Made by a program: the position numbers and the translations under genes. Positions 5,934-11,697 of a DNA stretch of 11,697 nucleotides are shown one piece after another. The stretch is from an uncultured Collinsella sp. (GTDB lineage Bacteria > Actinomycetota > Coriobacteriia > Coriobacteriales > Coriobacteriaceae), in contig CABSNX010000041.1 of the NCBI GenBank assembly GCA_902479205.1, forward strand, positions 1 to 11,697. Direction: 5' to 3'. Below the pieces are notes generated by a model. That model saw only the letters and a list, made by a program, of their open reading frames with translations, was not told the DNA's origin and did no database searches. Numbering within the stretch: the stretch's first letter is position 1; each line of letters begins with the position of its first letter.

Positions 5934-6242
5934 CTACTCGTTCCACTGGTGCTTTTTCATGTCGACGCAGCCGTTGTCTCGGAAGGCGACTCCTTCCTCC
6001 GTCAGTAGTGCTCGCTGGTCGGGGAAGTTTGGCGCGAGGCGTCCCGCGTGGTTGACGACGCGGTGGCAGGGATAATCGCCGTAGCGATCCGCCTCGCTCA
6101 GCACCGCTCCGACCAGGCGAGAGTTTTTCTCCCTGCCGATGAGGCGCGCTATCTGACCGTACGAGGCGACGCATCCCGCCGGAATCTCTGCCACGACGGA
6201 GAGAATCTCATAAACCAAATCTTCGTCCAGGACTTTTCCCAT
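5934..6242 (-). CDS. short MGMT-family protein (alkyltransferase DNA-binding domain only, Cys kept)
   Basis: This 102-residue protein consists of only the C-terminal winged-helix domain of O6-methylguanine-DNA methyltransferases. It has IPAGCVASYGQIARLIG near 20-36, SRLVGAVL near 41-48 (Arg42 in the arginine-finger position), PCHRVV with Cys59 in the active-site position, and QRALLTEEGV near 76-85. Its size matches the alkyltransferase-like (ATL) proteins, which have Trp in place of this Cys and only flag damage for repair. With the Cys present, real alkyl transfer is possible. It ends in GCVDMKKHQW, a tail also seen in short Firmicutes relatives. The start at 6242 is supported by GGGAG 7 nt upstream. 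The CBS-domain gene ends 174 bp upstream, and a separate promoter is likely. Confidence 0.85.
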   Translation of the reverse strand: MGKVLDEDLVYEILSVVAEIPAGCVASYGQIARLIGREKNSRLVGAVLSEADRYGDYPCHRVVNHAGRLAPNFPDQRALLTEEGVAFRDNGCVDMKKHQWNE

Positions 6243-6296
6243 CGTATCGCTCCCGTGTTCGCTTTTGTCTTCGGGGGCGCGGCGCCGATCACCCGT

Positions 6297-6313
6297 GCTG
6301 CGATTTTCGCAGC
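6297..6313. promoter_or_regulatory. small perfect hairpin upstream of MGMT-like gene
   Basis: Arms gctgcga and tcgcagc pair perfectly over 7 bp with a 3-nt loop. It lies between the candidate promoter at 6326-6354 and the MGMT-like start, so it would be in that gene's leader. No T-run follows on the minus strand, so an operator or leader structure is more likely than a terminator. Confidence 0.4.
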
Positions 6314-6325
6314 TCCCCTTACCGA

Positions 6326-6354
6326 AGCATCGAGGGAAAGCGCGTGCGTGTCAA
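6326..6354 (-). promoter_or_regulatory. candidate promoter of the MGMT-like gene
   Basis: Read on the minus strand, a perfect TTGACA -35 box (6349-6354) is followed after 17 bp by GATGCT (6326-6331), a weak -10. It is about 85 bp upstream of the start codon. It suggests the MGMT-like gene can be expressed apart from the exporter-CBS pair. Confidence 0.42.
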
Positions 6355-6416
6355 GGTTGTCTGGTCCAGTTGCTGGCTCGATGCCTCGAGATGTTCGCCT
6401 CAAATGCGACCTGCCC

Positions 6417-6923
6417 CTATTGGAAAAGGATGCCGAAGATGTATTTGGTGATGGCGGAGCGGCGGATGACCCCCACGAGTTTGCCCTCGTCATCAACCAC
6501 AGGAAGCTTCTTGAACTTCTTCTTCGCCAGCAGCGCGGCGACGCGGGCGATGCTCTGCTCGGGACGGGCACACACTACCTGGCGCGTCGCGAAATCCATG
6601 ACGCAGCGATCCTTCAGGTCTTCGATGCGCTGCTCAAGGCTCTGATCGTCGAAGTACAGCATGGACGCGTCGCCGCCCGTGAAGATGGTGTGAGCGCGAT
6701 GCTGCGCGATGGCTCCCATGACATCGCCGTCGGAGATGAACCCGACCACCTGGTTGCGCTCATCGATTACGGGCATGCTGCTCACCTCGTTTTCGGCGAG
6801 CATGCGCACCACGTCGGAAATCGTGCAATCCTGCGTGCAGGTGAACGGCTCTTCAATCATGATGCTCGAAACGGGCGTCCCCTCGAGCTCGAGCGGGATG
6901 CGCTCGGACAGAATCTCGGACAT
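6417..6923 (-). CDS. two-CBS-domain protein
   Basis: This 168-residue cytoplasmic protein is a tandem pair of CBS domains and nothing else. The first spans about 16-80 with NEVSSMPVIDERNQVVGFISDGDVM, and the second about 106-165 with FKKLPVVDDEGKLVGVIRRSAI. Such stand-alone pairs usually bind adenine nucleotides or S-adenosylmethionine derivatives and act as energy or ligand sensors for a partner protein. It starts 3 bp after the exporter's stop codon, and its ribosome site (AAGGAGG) lies inside the exporter's last codons, so the two are translationally coupled. That suggests it modulates the exporter or belongs to the same stress response; the partner is inference. The linker near 78-105 (HTIFTGGDASMLYFDDQSL) is unusual and could form a ligand loop. 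Confidence 0.9.
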   Translation of the reverse strand: MSEILSERIPLELEGTPVSSIMIEEPFTCTQDCTISDVVRMLAENEVSSMPVIDERNQVVGFISDGDVMGAIAQHRAHTIFTGGDASMLYFDDQSLEQRIEDLKDRCVMDFATRQVVCARPEQSIARVAALLAKKKFKKLPVVDDEGKLVGVIRRSAITKYIFGILFQ

Positions 6924-6926
6924 CGC

Positions 6927-8366
6927 TTATGCCTCCTTCGTTTTCGGTGCGGTTTTCTTGGTGCGCACGCTGAATATGGCGCAGATAAGGGAAACGAGGC
7001 CGATTGCCGCGCACACCTTGTAAGCGACGCCCGCGCCCACGGCGGTGGCTACTTGGATGCTCGCATCGACGCCGGCCGACGCGGTGACGCTTGTCATGAC
7101 CGTGATGATGAGCGCCGTGCACAAACCGCCGGCGACCTGGCGGCCGGTGTTCGCGATGGCGTTGCCGTGGGCGATCATGTCATTTTTCAAGGCATTGACA
7201 CCCCATGTGTTCACCGGCATGTTCGCGAGCGACTGGCCGGCGGACTGCAGCATGCAGAACAGCGCAACCACCAAGATGGGCGTGTTTACCGTCGAAAGCG
7301 AGAGCAGGAACAGGGCGCCGGTCATGAGGGCCAGGCCGACGATCGAGATGGCACGCGGACCGAACTTGTCGAACACCACGCCGGAGATAGGGCTGATGAT
7401 GATGCCCACCGCCGCGGCGGGAAGCATGGCCATGCCGGTTTCGAAGGCCGAAGCGCCAAGCGAGGTTTGCAGCAGCAACGGCAACAACGTGTTGGTGACC
7501 AGGCATGCGGCGTTGATGAGCGTGACGATGATGGCGGCCACGCGGAACTCGCGCGTCTTGAGCGTGCCCAGTTGAAGCAGCGGGTCCTCGATTTTGCCCT
7601 GGCGTACGACGAACAGCACCAAGCACACGACACCCGCGACGATCGAGCCGAGCACCACGGGGTTGCCCCAACCCATCGACGAGGCGCTCGAGAACCCGTA
7701 GAGAAGTCCGCCGAAGGCGATGGTGGAGAGGACGACCGAGGGCAGGTCGAGCTTGGGGTTCTTCAGCTCGCCCACGTTTTTCAGCATGAACACGCCCAGC
7801 ACCAGCACGAGAATTGCGAGGGGGACGATGGCGCCGATCATGGTGCGCCAGCCGTACGTGTCGATCACCGCGCCGCCTACGACGGGGCCGACCGCGGGAC
7901 CCGCCGACATGACGATGCCCGCCATGCCCATAGCCGTTCCTCGTTTCTCGACGGGGAACACCAGCATGGGAACCACCGAGACAAGCGGCATGAGCACGCC
8001 TGAGCCCGCCGCTTGCAACACGCGACCGATGATGAGGAACAGGAAATCAGGGGCTGCGGCGCACAGCAGCGTGCCCAGCGCGAACACCAGCGTCGCCCCG
8101 AAGAATAGCGCGCGGGTGCTGAACTTGTCGATAAGGAACGCCGAAACGGGGACCATGATGCCGCTCACCAGCGGATATATGGACATGATCCACTGGGCAG
8201 TCGAGGCATCGATGGCGAAATCGGACATGATGACCGGCAGCGCAGGCGACATCACCGTTTGGTTCAGTAGCGCCAAGAAGGCACCCAGGACGACGACCGC
8301 GACGATGCGGATCTGGGTACCGGTAATGCGCCCATTGGCGGGCGCGACCGTACAATTATCAGACAT
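6927..8366 (-). CDS. MFS drug:H+ antiporter, DHA2 (EmrB/QacA-like) family
   Basis: This 479-residue inner-membrane protein has hydrophobic segments spread over its whole length, consistent with the 14-helix DHA2 transporters. Motif D1 is at 34-44 (LNQTVMSPALP), a motif A version at about 77-87 (AFLIDKFSTRA), motif B at 115-122 (RVLQAAGSG) and the antiporter motif C at about 153-167 (SAGPAVGPVVGGAVI). These place it with proton-driven exporters of drugs or other toxic organic molecules. Substrates cannot be read from sequence. The start at 8366 has AAGGAAG closely upstream. It is first in an operon with the CBS-domain gene, has a candidate promoter about 200 bp upstream and a palindrome in its leader, so induction by a ligand-sensing repressor is plausible. 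Confidence 0.93.
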   Translation of the reverse strand: MSDNCTVAPANGRITGTQIRIVAVVVLGAFLALLNQTVMSPALPVIMSDFAIDASTAQWIMSIYPLVSGIMVPVSAFLIDKFSTRALFFGATLVFALGTLLCAAAPDFLFLIIGRVLQAAGSGVLMPLVSVVPMLVFPVEKRGTAMGMAGIVMSAGPAVGPVVGGAVIDTYGWRTMIGAIVPLAILVLVLGVFMLKNVGELKNPKLDLPSVVLSTIAFGGLLYGFSSASSMGWGNPVVLGSIVAGVVCLVLFVVRQGKIEDPLLQLGTLKTREFRVAAIIVTLINAACLVTNTLLPLLLQTSLGASAFETGMAMLPAAAVGIIISPISGVVFDKFGPRAISIVGLALMTGALFLLSLSTVNTPILVVALFCMLQSAGQSLANMPVNTWGVNALKNDMIAHGNAIANTGRQVAGGLCTALIITVMTSVTASAGVDASIQVATAVGAGVAYKVCAAIGLVSLICAIFSVRTKKTAPKTKEA

Positions 8367-8573
8367 AAGCTTCCTTCGTATCTATTCGATTCTTCGCCGA
8401 AGGCGCGCCGGCCCACGGGCGAAATAACATGCACGTGCTATGCGTGCATCAGATACGACAGGAAGAAAGCGGCTGCTCAGAGCGCACTTGGGGAACAACA
8501 GGAGAGGCCCCGTATACCAGGGGCCGCCGAATTGCGATGTATGCTTTGGTCAAATCCTTCATAGCGGGGAGGT
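8367..8573 (-). promoter_or_regulatory. long structured leader of the exporter gene
   Basis: Transcription from the promoter at 8574-8602 would give a leader of about 200 nt before the exporter start. Two structures are clear. One is ggcccc/ggggcc around GTATACCA near 8503-8522. The other is the dyad atgcacg (8429-8435) with cgtgcat (8443-8449). A 37-codon frame beginning near 8564 has no ribosome site, so it is not called as a gene. The dyad could be a TetR/MarR-type operator; the hairpins could also serve attenuation. Confidence 0.4.
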
Positions 8574-8602
8574 ATTCTAGCAGCCGTCTTCGCCCCTTTC
8601 AA
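8574..8602 (-). promoter_or_regulatory. sigma-70 type promoter reading toward the exporter
   Basis: On the minus strand TTGAAA (8597-8602), a 17-bp spacer and TAGAAT (8574-8579) make a close match to the vegetative promoter consensus. It points to the exporter operon about 200 bp away. Confidence 0.6.
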
Positions 8603-8886
8603 GGGATGTAACCCAGACGTTGATTTTCTTCACCGAGGCGCCATCGTTGACGGGTGGCGTGCTTCTCTATCGCCACACCGCGGGGCGAGGGAACGCCGCG
8701 GCGAGCTTGTACATCGGCTATGTGTGCAGCTGCGAGCGTGTCGCCGGCACGCGCTGGGCGCCAGTCCGATCCGGCCGACTCTTGCCGACGGTCGGTCGCC
8801 GTCCTCCTCCATCTCCGCCTGCTCTGTTTTTGCTCGGCTCCCTTGTCGTATCATGGGCGGACGAGAATTGAGCGAAGGCGGTACGT
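8603..8886. other. intergenic, no gene seen
   Basis: Short frames here have no ribosome site and no recognisable product. Small GC-rich inverted repeats (for example ccgcgg pairs near 8680-8705 and ccgacggtcgg near 8785) are seen but are common in GC-rich DNA. It presumably carries the promoter of the ArsC-like gene; no good -35/-10 pair could be chosen. Confidence 0.4.
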
Positions 8887-9228
8887 ATGAACATCCAGAT
8901 ATTCGGCACGAAGAAAAGCTTCGATACTAAGAAGGCGCAGCGCTATTTCAAGGAACGTCGTGTGAAGTTCCAGTTCATCGACTTGAAGGAAAAGGGGATG
9001 AGCAAAGGCGAGCTCGAAAGCGTGGCGCGCGCCGTCGGCGGGATCGACGCTGTGATCGATCCAAAGGCGAAAGATGCCGACACGGTTGCGCTCGTACAGT
9101 ATCTTGCTGCCGACCAGAAGTTCGAAAAGGTGCTCGATAACCAGCAGATTCTTCGTGAGCCCATCGTTCGCAACGGCCGCCAGGCAACCGTTGGCTACGA
9201 GCCTGACGTGTGGAAGGGCTGGGAATAA
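8887..9228 (+). CDS. ArsC/Spx-family thioredoxin-fold protein, active-site Cys replaced by Ser
   Basis: This 113-residue protein has the layout of the ArsC/Spx/YffB family. It begins with MNIQIFGTKKSFDTKKA, has KFQFIDLKEKGM near 27-38, and has LREPIVRNGRQATVGYEPDVW near the C-terminus, where RxPI.V..G.A.VGY is typical. In arsenate reductases and most relatives the position after GTKK is the catalytic Cys; here it is Ser11, and no other Cys is present in the protein. It is therefore unlikely to reduce arsenate or act by thiol chemistry. A binding or regulatory role, as in Spx-type partners of RNA polymerase, is one possibility. The start is supported by GAAGGCGG about 6 nt upstream. It stands alone on the plus strand, divergent from the exporter operon. 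Confidence 0.88.
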   Translation: MNIQIFGTKKSFDTKKAQRYFKERRVKFQFIDLKEKGMSKGELESVARAVGGIDAVIDPKAKDADTVALVQYLAADQKFEKVLDNQQILREPIVRNGRQATVGYEPDVWKGWE

Positions 9229-9245
9229 AGCGGCTGGGAATAAAG
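9217..9245 (+). repeat. 15-bp tandem duplication of the ArsC-like gene's stop region
   Basis: GGCTGGGAATAAAG at 9217-9230 is repeated at 9232-9245 with a period of 15 bp. The repeat is in frame, so a read-through ribosome would add a few residues and meet a second identical GWE-stop. It looks like a recent slippage duplication. Confidence 0.85.
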
Positions 9246-9247
9246 TG

Positions 9248-9289
9248 AAGCGCCCACGCCCGTGGTTTTATCCACGGACGCGGGCGCTT
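9248..9289. terminator. long hairpin after the ArsC-like gene, terminator-like
   Basis: Arms 9248-9265 and 9272-9289 (aagcgccc...cccgtgg with ccacgg...gggcgctt) pair over about 17 bp with a small internal mismatch around ACG and a loop of TTTTAT. No T-run follows, so it is weak as a classical intrinsic terminator, but its place between convergent genes fits transcription stop or mRNA end protection for both sides. Confidence 0.55.
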
Positions 9290-9402
9290 GCGTAAGACGT
9301 CTCTTGTCGTTTGAGTGGAGCGCCCCGGCGGCGCTGAACAACGCGCCCCGGTGACGTGGCTCGGGGCTCTTTGTGCCGCACATCTATGAGAGGAGATATT
9401 TG

Positions 9403-9462
9403 ATGCGCATGGGCGCTACTCCATGTAGCCACCCTGAATGGCGGAAACTGCATGCTCGGTAA
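9403..9462 (+). pseudogene. start of a plus-strand gene cut by the dehydratase 3' end (possible)
   Basis: AGGAG stands at 9391-9395, seven bases before an ATG at 9403, a near-ideal bacterial translation start. The frame MRMGATPCSHPEWRKLHAR stops after 19 codons, and most of it overlaps the 3' end of the minus-strand dehydratase. Either it is a chance match, or a real gene start has been joined to the dehydratase by rearrangement or misassembly near 9412-9416. Nothing in the peptide is recognisable. Confidence 0.3.
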
Positions 9463-11194
9463 AGAACTTGAGCGTGCCGGAGGTGTAACGATTAGCCTTG
9501 GGCTTCCAAGCGGCGCGACGCTCGGCCAGGACGGCGTCGACCTCGGCCGGCTCCATCTCCTTGCCGGCGATGCCCACGATGGACAGCGAGCGCTCGGGGA
9601 TGTCGATCTGGATCAGGTCGCCCTCCTCGATCAGGGCAATCGGGCCGCCCACGGCAGCCTCGGGCGAAACGTGACCGATAGCCGGGCCCTTGGAGGCACC
9701 GGAGAAGCGGCCGTCAGTGATCAGGGCAATGCTCGCGCCCAGCTCGGGGTCGCTGGCGATAGCCTCGGTGGTGTAGAACATCTCGGGCATGCCGGAGCCC
9801 TTGGGGCCCTCGTAGCGAATGATGACGGCGTCGCCGGGCTTGACCTCGTGCGTCAGGACGGCGTGGATAGCGTCCTCCTCGCAGTCGAACGGACGCGCCT
9901 TAAGCGTGGCCTGGAACATCTCGCGCGGAACAACCGTGTGCTTGACGACGGCGCCCTCGGGGGCAAGGTTGCCGTGGAGGATGGCGATGGAGCCGTCGGT
10001 ACCAAAAGCCTGGTCAAACGGGCGAATGATGTCCTCGCGCCTAAGGTTCCACTTCTCCAAGTAACGACCGCACTTCTCGTAGTAACCGTTGTTCTTGAGG
10101 TCCTCGAGGTTCTCGCCGAGAGTCTTGCCGGTGGCGGTCATAACGTCGAGGTGGAGCATCGACTTGATCTCCTCCATGATGCGCGGCACGCCGCCCGCAT
10201 AGTAGAAGAACTGCGCCGGCCACTCGCCTGCGGGGCGAACGTTGAGCAGGTAGTGGGCGCCACGGTGCAGGCGATCGAAATCGTCGGCGGACATCTCGAT
10301 GCCAAACTCGCGGGCGATCGCGGGAATGTGCAGCAGCGAGTTGGTGGAGCCCGAAATGGCACCGTGGACCATAATGAGGTTCTCGAAGGACTCCTTGGTC
10401 ACGATGTCACGCGGGCACAGGTTGTGCTCGGAGAGCCACACGGACTGGCGGCCGGCCTCGCGGGCAAACTCGCGCAGGTCGGAGCTGGTAGCGGGCAGCA
10501 GGGCGGTACCGGGAAGCATAAGGCCCAGGGCCTCGGCGGTAACCTGCATGGTCGAGGCGGTGCCCATAAAGGAGCAGGCGCCGCAGCTGGGGCAGGCGTT
10601 GTGCTTGGCGAACTCGAGCTCCTCGCGGGAGATTTCGCCGCGCTCGTAGCGAGCCGAAATAGCGCCGAGCTGCTCGAGGGTCAGCAGGTCGGGACCGGCA
10701 TCCATGACACCGCCGGTGACGACGATGGAGGGGATGTTGATGCGGCCCATGGCCACGAGGTTCGCAGGCAGGCCCTTATCGCAGCTGGCGACAAAGACGC
10801 CGGCGTCGAACGGAGTGGCCTTGGCGTGGATCTCGATCATGTTAGCGATCATATCGCGGCTGGGCAGCGAGTAGTTGATGCCGTCGTGGCCCTGTGCCTC
10901 GCCATCGCAGATATCGGTGCAGAAGTAACGGGCACCGTGACCGCCAGCCTCGGCAACGCCGGCACGGACCTCCTCGACCAACTCAAACAGGCCGGCAGAA
11001 CCCGGATGCGAGTCGCCAAACGTCGACTCGATAATGACCTGCGGCTTGTCCAGATCCTCGATGGACCAGCCAGAGCCCAGACGCAGCGGGTCCATCTCGG
11101 GGCTGATGGTGCGGAACTTGCCGGAACGCGGCTGCAGCTTGGCAACCAGGTCGGCTGCCTCCTGCTGAATCTGTGCCTTGGTCTTCTCGTCCAT
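9416..11194 (-). CDS. sugar-acid dehydratase, IlvD/Edd family (YjhG/YagF-like)
   Basis: This 592-residue cytoplasmic enzyme of the IlvD/Edd dehydratase family uses an Fe-S cluster and Mg2+ to remove water from a 2,3-dihydroxy acid, giving the 2-keto-3-deoxy acid. Candidate Fe-S cysteines are Cys96 in DICDG, Cys138 in ASCDKGLPA, and Cys201/204/207 in NACPSCGACSFMGT; Lys140 is in the metal/carbamate position. The conserved end DGRFSGASKGPAIGHVSPEA is present. The early GSGWSIEDLD, the ICDG cysteine and ASCDKGLPA match E. coli YjhG/YagF (xylonate dehydratases) better than valine-pathway IlvD, whose first Cys in a PCN motif is missing here. The frame is open to 11230, but Met at 11194 has GAGGAG 6 nt upstream and is preferred. 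It lies downstream of a GntP permease gene. Gluconate, galactonate or xylonate are likely substrates; true IlvD activity is the alternative. Confidence 0.88.
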   Translation of the reverse strand: MDEKTKAQIQQEAADLVAKLQPRSGKFRTISPEMDPLRLGSGWSIEDLDKPQVIIESTFGDSHPGSAGLFELVEEVRAGVAEAGGHGARYFCTDICDGEAQGHDGINYSLPSRDMIANMIEIHAKATPFDAGVFVASCDKGLPANLVAMGRINIPSIVVTGGVMDAGPDLLTLEQLGAISARYERGEISREELEFAKHNACPSCGACSFMGTASTMQVTAEALGLMLPGTALLPATSSDLREFAREAGRQSVWLSEHNLCPRDIVTKESFENLIMVHGAISGSTNSLLHIPAIAREFGIEMSADDFDRLHRGAHYLLNVRPAGEWPAQFFYYAGGVPRIMEEIKSMLHLDVMTATGKTLGENLEDLKNNGYYEKCGRYLEKWNLRREDIIRPFDQAFGTDGSIAILHGNLAPEGAVVKHTVVPREMFQATLKARPFDCEEDAIHAVLTHEVKPGDAVIIRYEGPKGSGMPEMFYTTEAIASDPELGASIALITDGRFSGASKGPAIGHVSPEAAVGGPIALIEEGDLIQIDIPERSLSIVGIAGKEMEPAEVDAVLAERRAAWKPKANRYTSGTLKFFTEHAVSAIQGGYME

Positions 11195-11225
11195 GATGCT
11201 CTCCTCTTTTGATTTGAACGGTTGT

Positions 11226-11238
11226 ACCAATCGTTGGT
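11226..11238. promoter_or_regulatory. dyad ACCAA-tcg-TTGGT, candidate regulator operator
   Basis: This 13-bp perfect dyad lies 32 bp upstream of the dehydratase start codon. FadR-type regulators often bind short dyads of the TGGT/ACCA kind, and two such regulators (one partial) are in this window. The match is short and could be chance. Confidence 0.3.
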
Positions 11239-11262
11239 TAATGAATCAGGTGTAAATGGGTA

Positions 11263-11279
11263 CCGAGCGATGCGCTCGG
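11263..11279. promoter_or_regulatory. perfect hairpin between permease and dehydratase genes
   Basis: Arms ccgagcg and cgctcgg pair over 7 bp with a 3-nt loop in the 108-bp gntP-dehydratase spacer. No T-run follows, so a full stop is unlikely; it may mark an mRNA processing site or soften expression between the two genes. Confidence 0.45.
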
Positions 11280-11302
11280 CAAAAGATGCTTAGCCACGCG
11301 AA

Positions 11303-11500
11303 CTAGGCGAAGAACGAAATCACCAGGGCGCAGGCAAGACCCGAAAGGCCGATGAGCGTCTCCATAACGGTCCAGGACTTGAGGGTGGTCTTCTCGTCAA
11401 TCTCCAGGAACGAGGAGCACATCCAAAAACCGGCATCGTTGACGTGCGAGAGGGCCGTGGCACCGCCGCAGATGGCACGCATGGCGGCCGAGCACGCAAC
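11303..11500 (-). CDS. GntP-family gluconate/sugar-acid permease, C-terminal fragment
   Basis: The last 60 or so residues of an inner-membrane GntP-family H+ symporter are present, with the family hallmark SHVNDAGFWM and the following KTTLKSWTVMETLIGLSGL, then a hydrophobic last helix and FFA end. Family members are about 440 residues, so roughly 85% of the gene is missing. The frame ceases to look like GntP near 11500, where the sequence switches to a plus-strand FCD-domain gene. The dehydratase gene starts 108 bp downstream on the same strand, the same pairing as yjhF-yjhG in E. coli, so this permease most likely brings in the dehydratase's aldonate substrate. The exact right boundary is uncertain by 10-20 bp. 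Confidence 0.86.
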   Translation of the reverse strand, partial: VACSAAMRAICGGATALSHVNDAGFWMCSSFLEIDEKTTLKSWTVMETLIGLSGLACALVISFFA

Positions 11501-11670
11501 CAACGACCAGGTCGTCTGTATCAAAGATCTCTGCGACGAATCCGAGCGCCTGGCCGAGGCCGGTGAGGATTACTCCGCCGCCGACACCGCGTTCCACAAT
11601 GCCATTGCCGAAAGCTCCGGAAACCTCGTCGTTCCCCGCCTGATGGGCGTGCTCAAGGCATCCGTCCCCC
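11490..11670 (+). CDS. FadR-type GntR regulator, internal fragment of FCD domain
   Basis: About 60 residues in one open frame match the middle of an FCD effector domain. EHATNDQVVCIKDLCDES is followed by an Asp-rich turn, then ADTAFHNAIAESSGNLVV with the FCD metal-binding Asp and His of DTAFH, then a hydrophobic helix. The N-terminal HTH is missing because of the join at about 11490-11510, and the C-terminus is lost to the adapter. It is a different gene from the regulator at 1553-2245, as the FCD sequences differ clearly. If originally near gntP, it would be that operon's local regulator. Confidence 0.8.
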
Positions 11671-11697
11671 CTGTCTCTTATACACATCTGACGCTGC
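11671..11697 (-). other. Nextera read-1 adapter remnant (not genomic)
   Basis: Bases 11671-11689 are the reverse complement of the 19-bp Tn5 mosaic end, and the remaining GACGCTGC is the start of the read-1 tag complement. Translating it on the minus strand gives MCIRDR, a known false N-terminus in databases. Genomic sequence ends at 11670. Confidence 0.97.

Noticed and set aside
6048..8003. Plus-strand open frame of 651 codons antisense to the exporter and CBS genes
   Set aside because: It is rich in His, Asp, Arg and Gly as typical for antisense of GC-rich coding DNA, has no ribosome site or family motif, and the opposite strand has well-supported genes.
8455..8564. Leader peptide MKDLTKAYIAIRRPL... 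upstream of the exporter (minus strand)
   Set aside because: It has an ATG and 37 codons but no ribosome site, and no run of regulatory codons was evident.
9452..11212. Plus-strand open frame of 586 codons antisense to the dehydratase
   Set aside because: Mirror frame of a clear IlvD/Edd-family gene; composition is Gly/Leu/Val-biased with no domain.
11397..11687. Minus-strand frame beginning MCIRDR
   Set aside because: Its start lies in the Nextera mosaic end; it is an adapter artefact.

Overview
The window reads as a high-GC actinobacterial contig, most likely from the gut class Coriobacteriia (Collinsella-like). That placement is an inference from base composition, codon style and gene types; no rRNA or other marker gene is present. 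Both ends carry untrimmed Illumina Nextera (Tn5) adapter: bases 1-30 at the left and 11671-11697 at the right. The contig therefore ends at library-fragment ends. At least one internal join, near 11490-11510, looks chimeric or rearranged.

Left block (31-2245). The 3' end of a 2-keto-3-deoxygluconate (KDG) kinase gene is followed by a complete KDPG aldolase gene with a clear terminator. A palindrome-rich intergenic stretch follows, then a convergent FadR-type GntR regulator. A near-identical long palindrome lies on each side of the regulator.

Middle block (2246-5720). This looks like mobile or island DNA. It holds a MITE-like inverted repeat, an array of 10-bp helically phased TATA-containing repeats, and an orphan AAA-type ATPase with a C-terminal winged-helix-like tail. 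After the ATPase come a set of four to five dyad repeats and a tyrosine integrase on the minus strand that is broken by a frameshift/deletion and lacks recognisable C-terminal catalytic motifs. Behind the integrase 5' end lie short direct repeats, a perfect hairpin and the 3' portion of a CAU-anticodon tRNA with its terminator. The tRNA piece is the expected attachment-site scar of tRNA-targeted integration; the matching full tRNA is not in the window.

Right block (5934-9228). On the minus strand a DHA2-type multidrug-like exporter is followed 3 bp later by a two-CBS-domain protein and then by a small MGMT-type protein. On the plus strand there is an ArsC/Spx-like thioredoxin-fold protein with Ser where the family's usual Cys sits. 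A good promoter about 200 bp upstream of the exporter gives it a long leader with hairpins.

Far-right block (9416-11670). A complete IlvD/Edd-family sugar-acid dehydratase, most like E. coli YjhG/YagF, lies downstream of the 3' end of a GntP-family sugar-acid permease. The permease is joined head-on to a plus-strand fragment of a second FadR-type regulator that runs into the adapter.

Together the two end blocks make a coherent pathway: GntP imports an aldonate, the dehydratase makes the 2-keto-3-deoxy acid, KDG kinase phosphorylates it, and KDPG aldolase splits it to pyruvate and glyceraldehyde 3-phosphate. Two FadR-type regulators are candidates for control. The least explained part is the ATPase with its phased repeats upstream and dyad array downstream.
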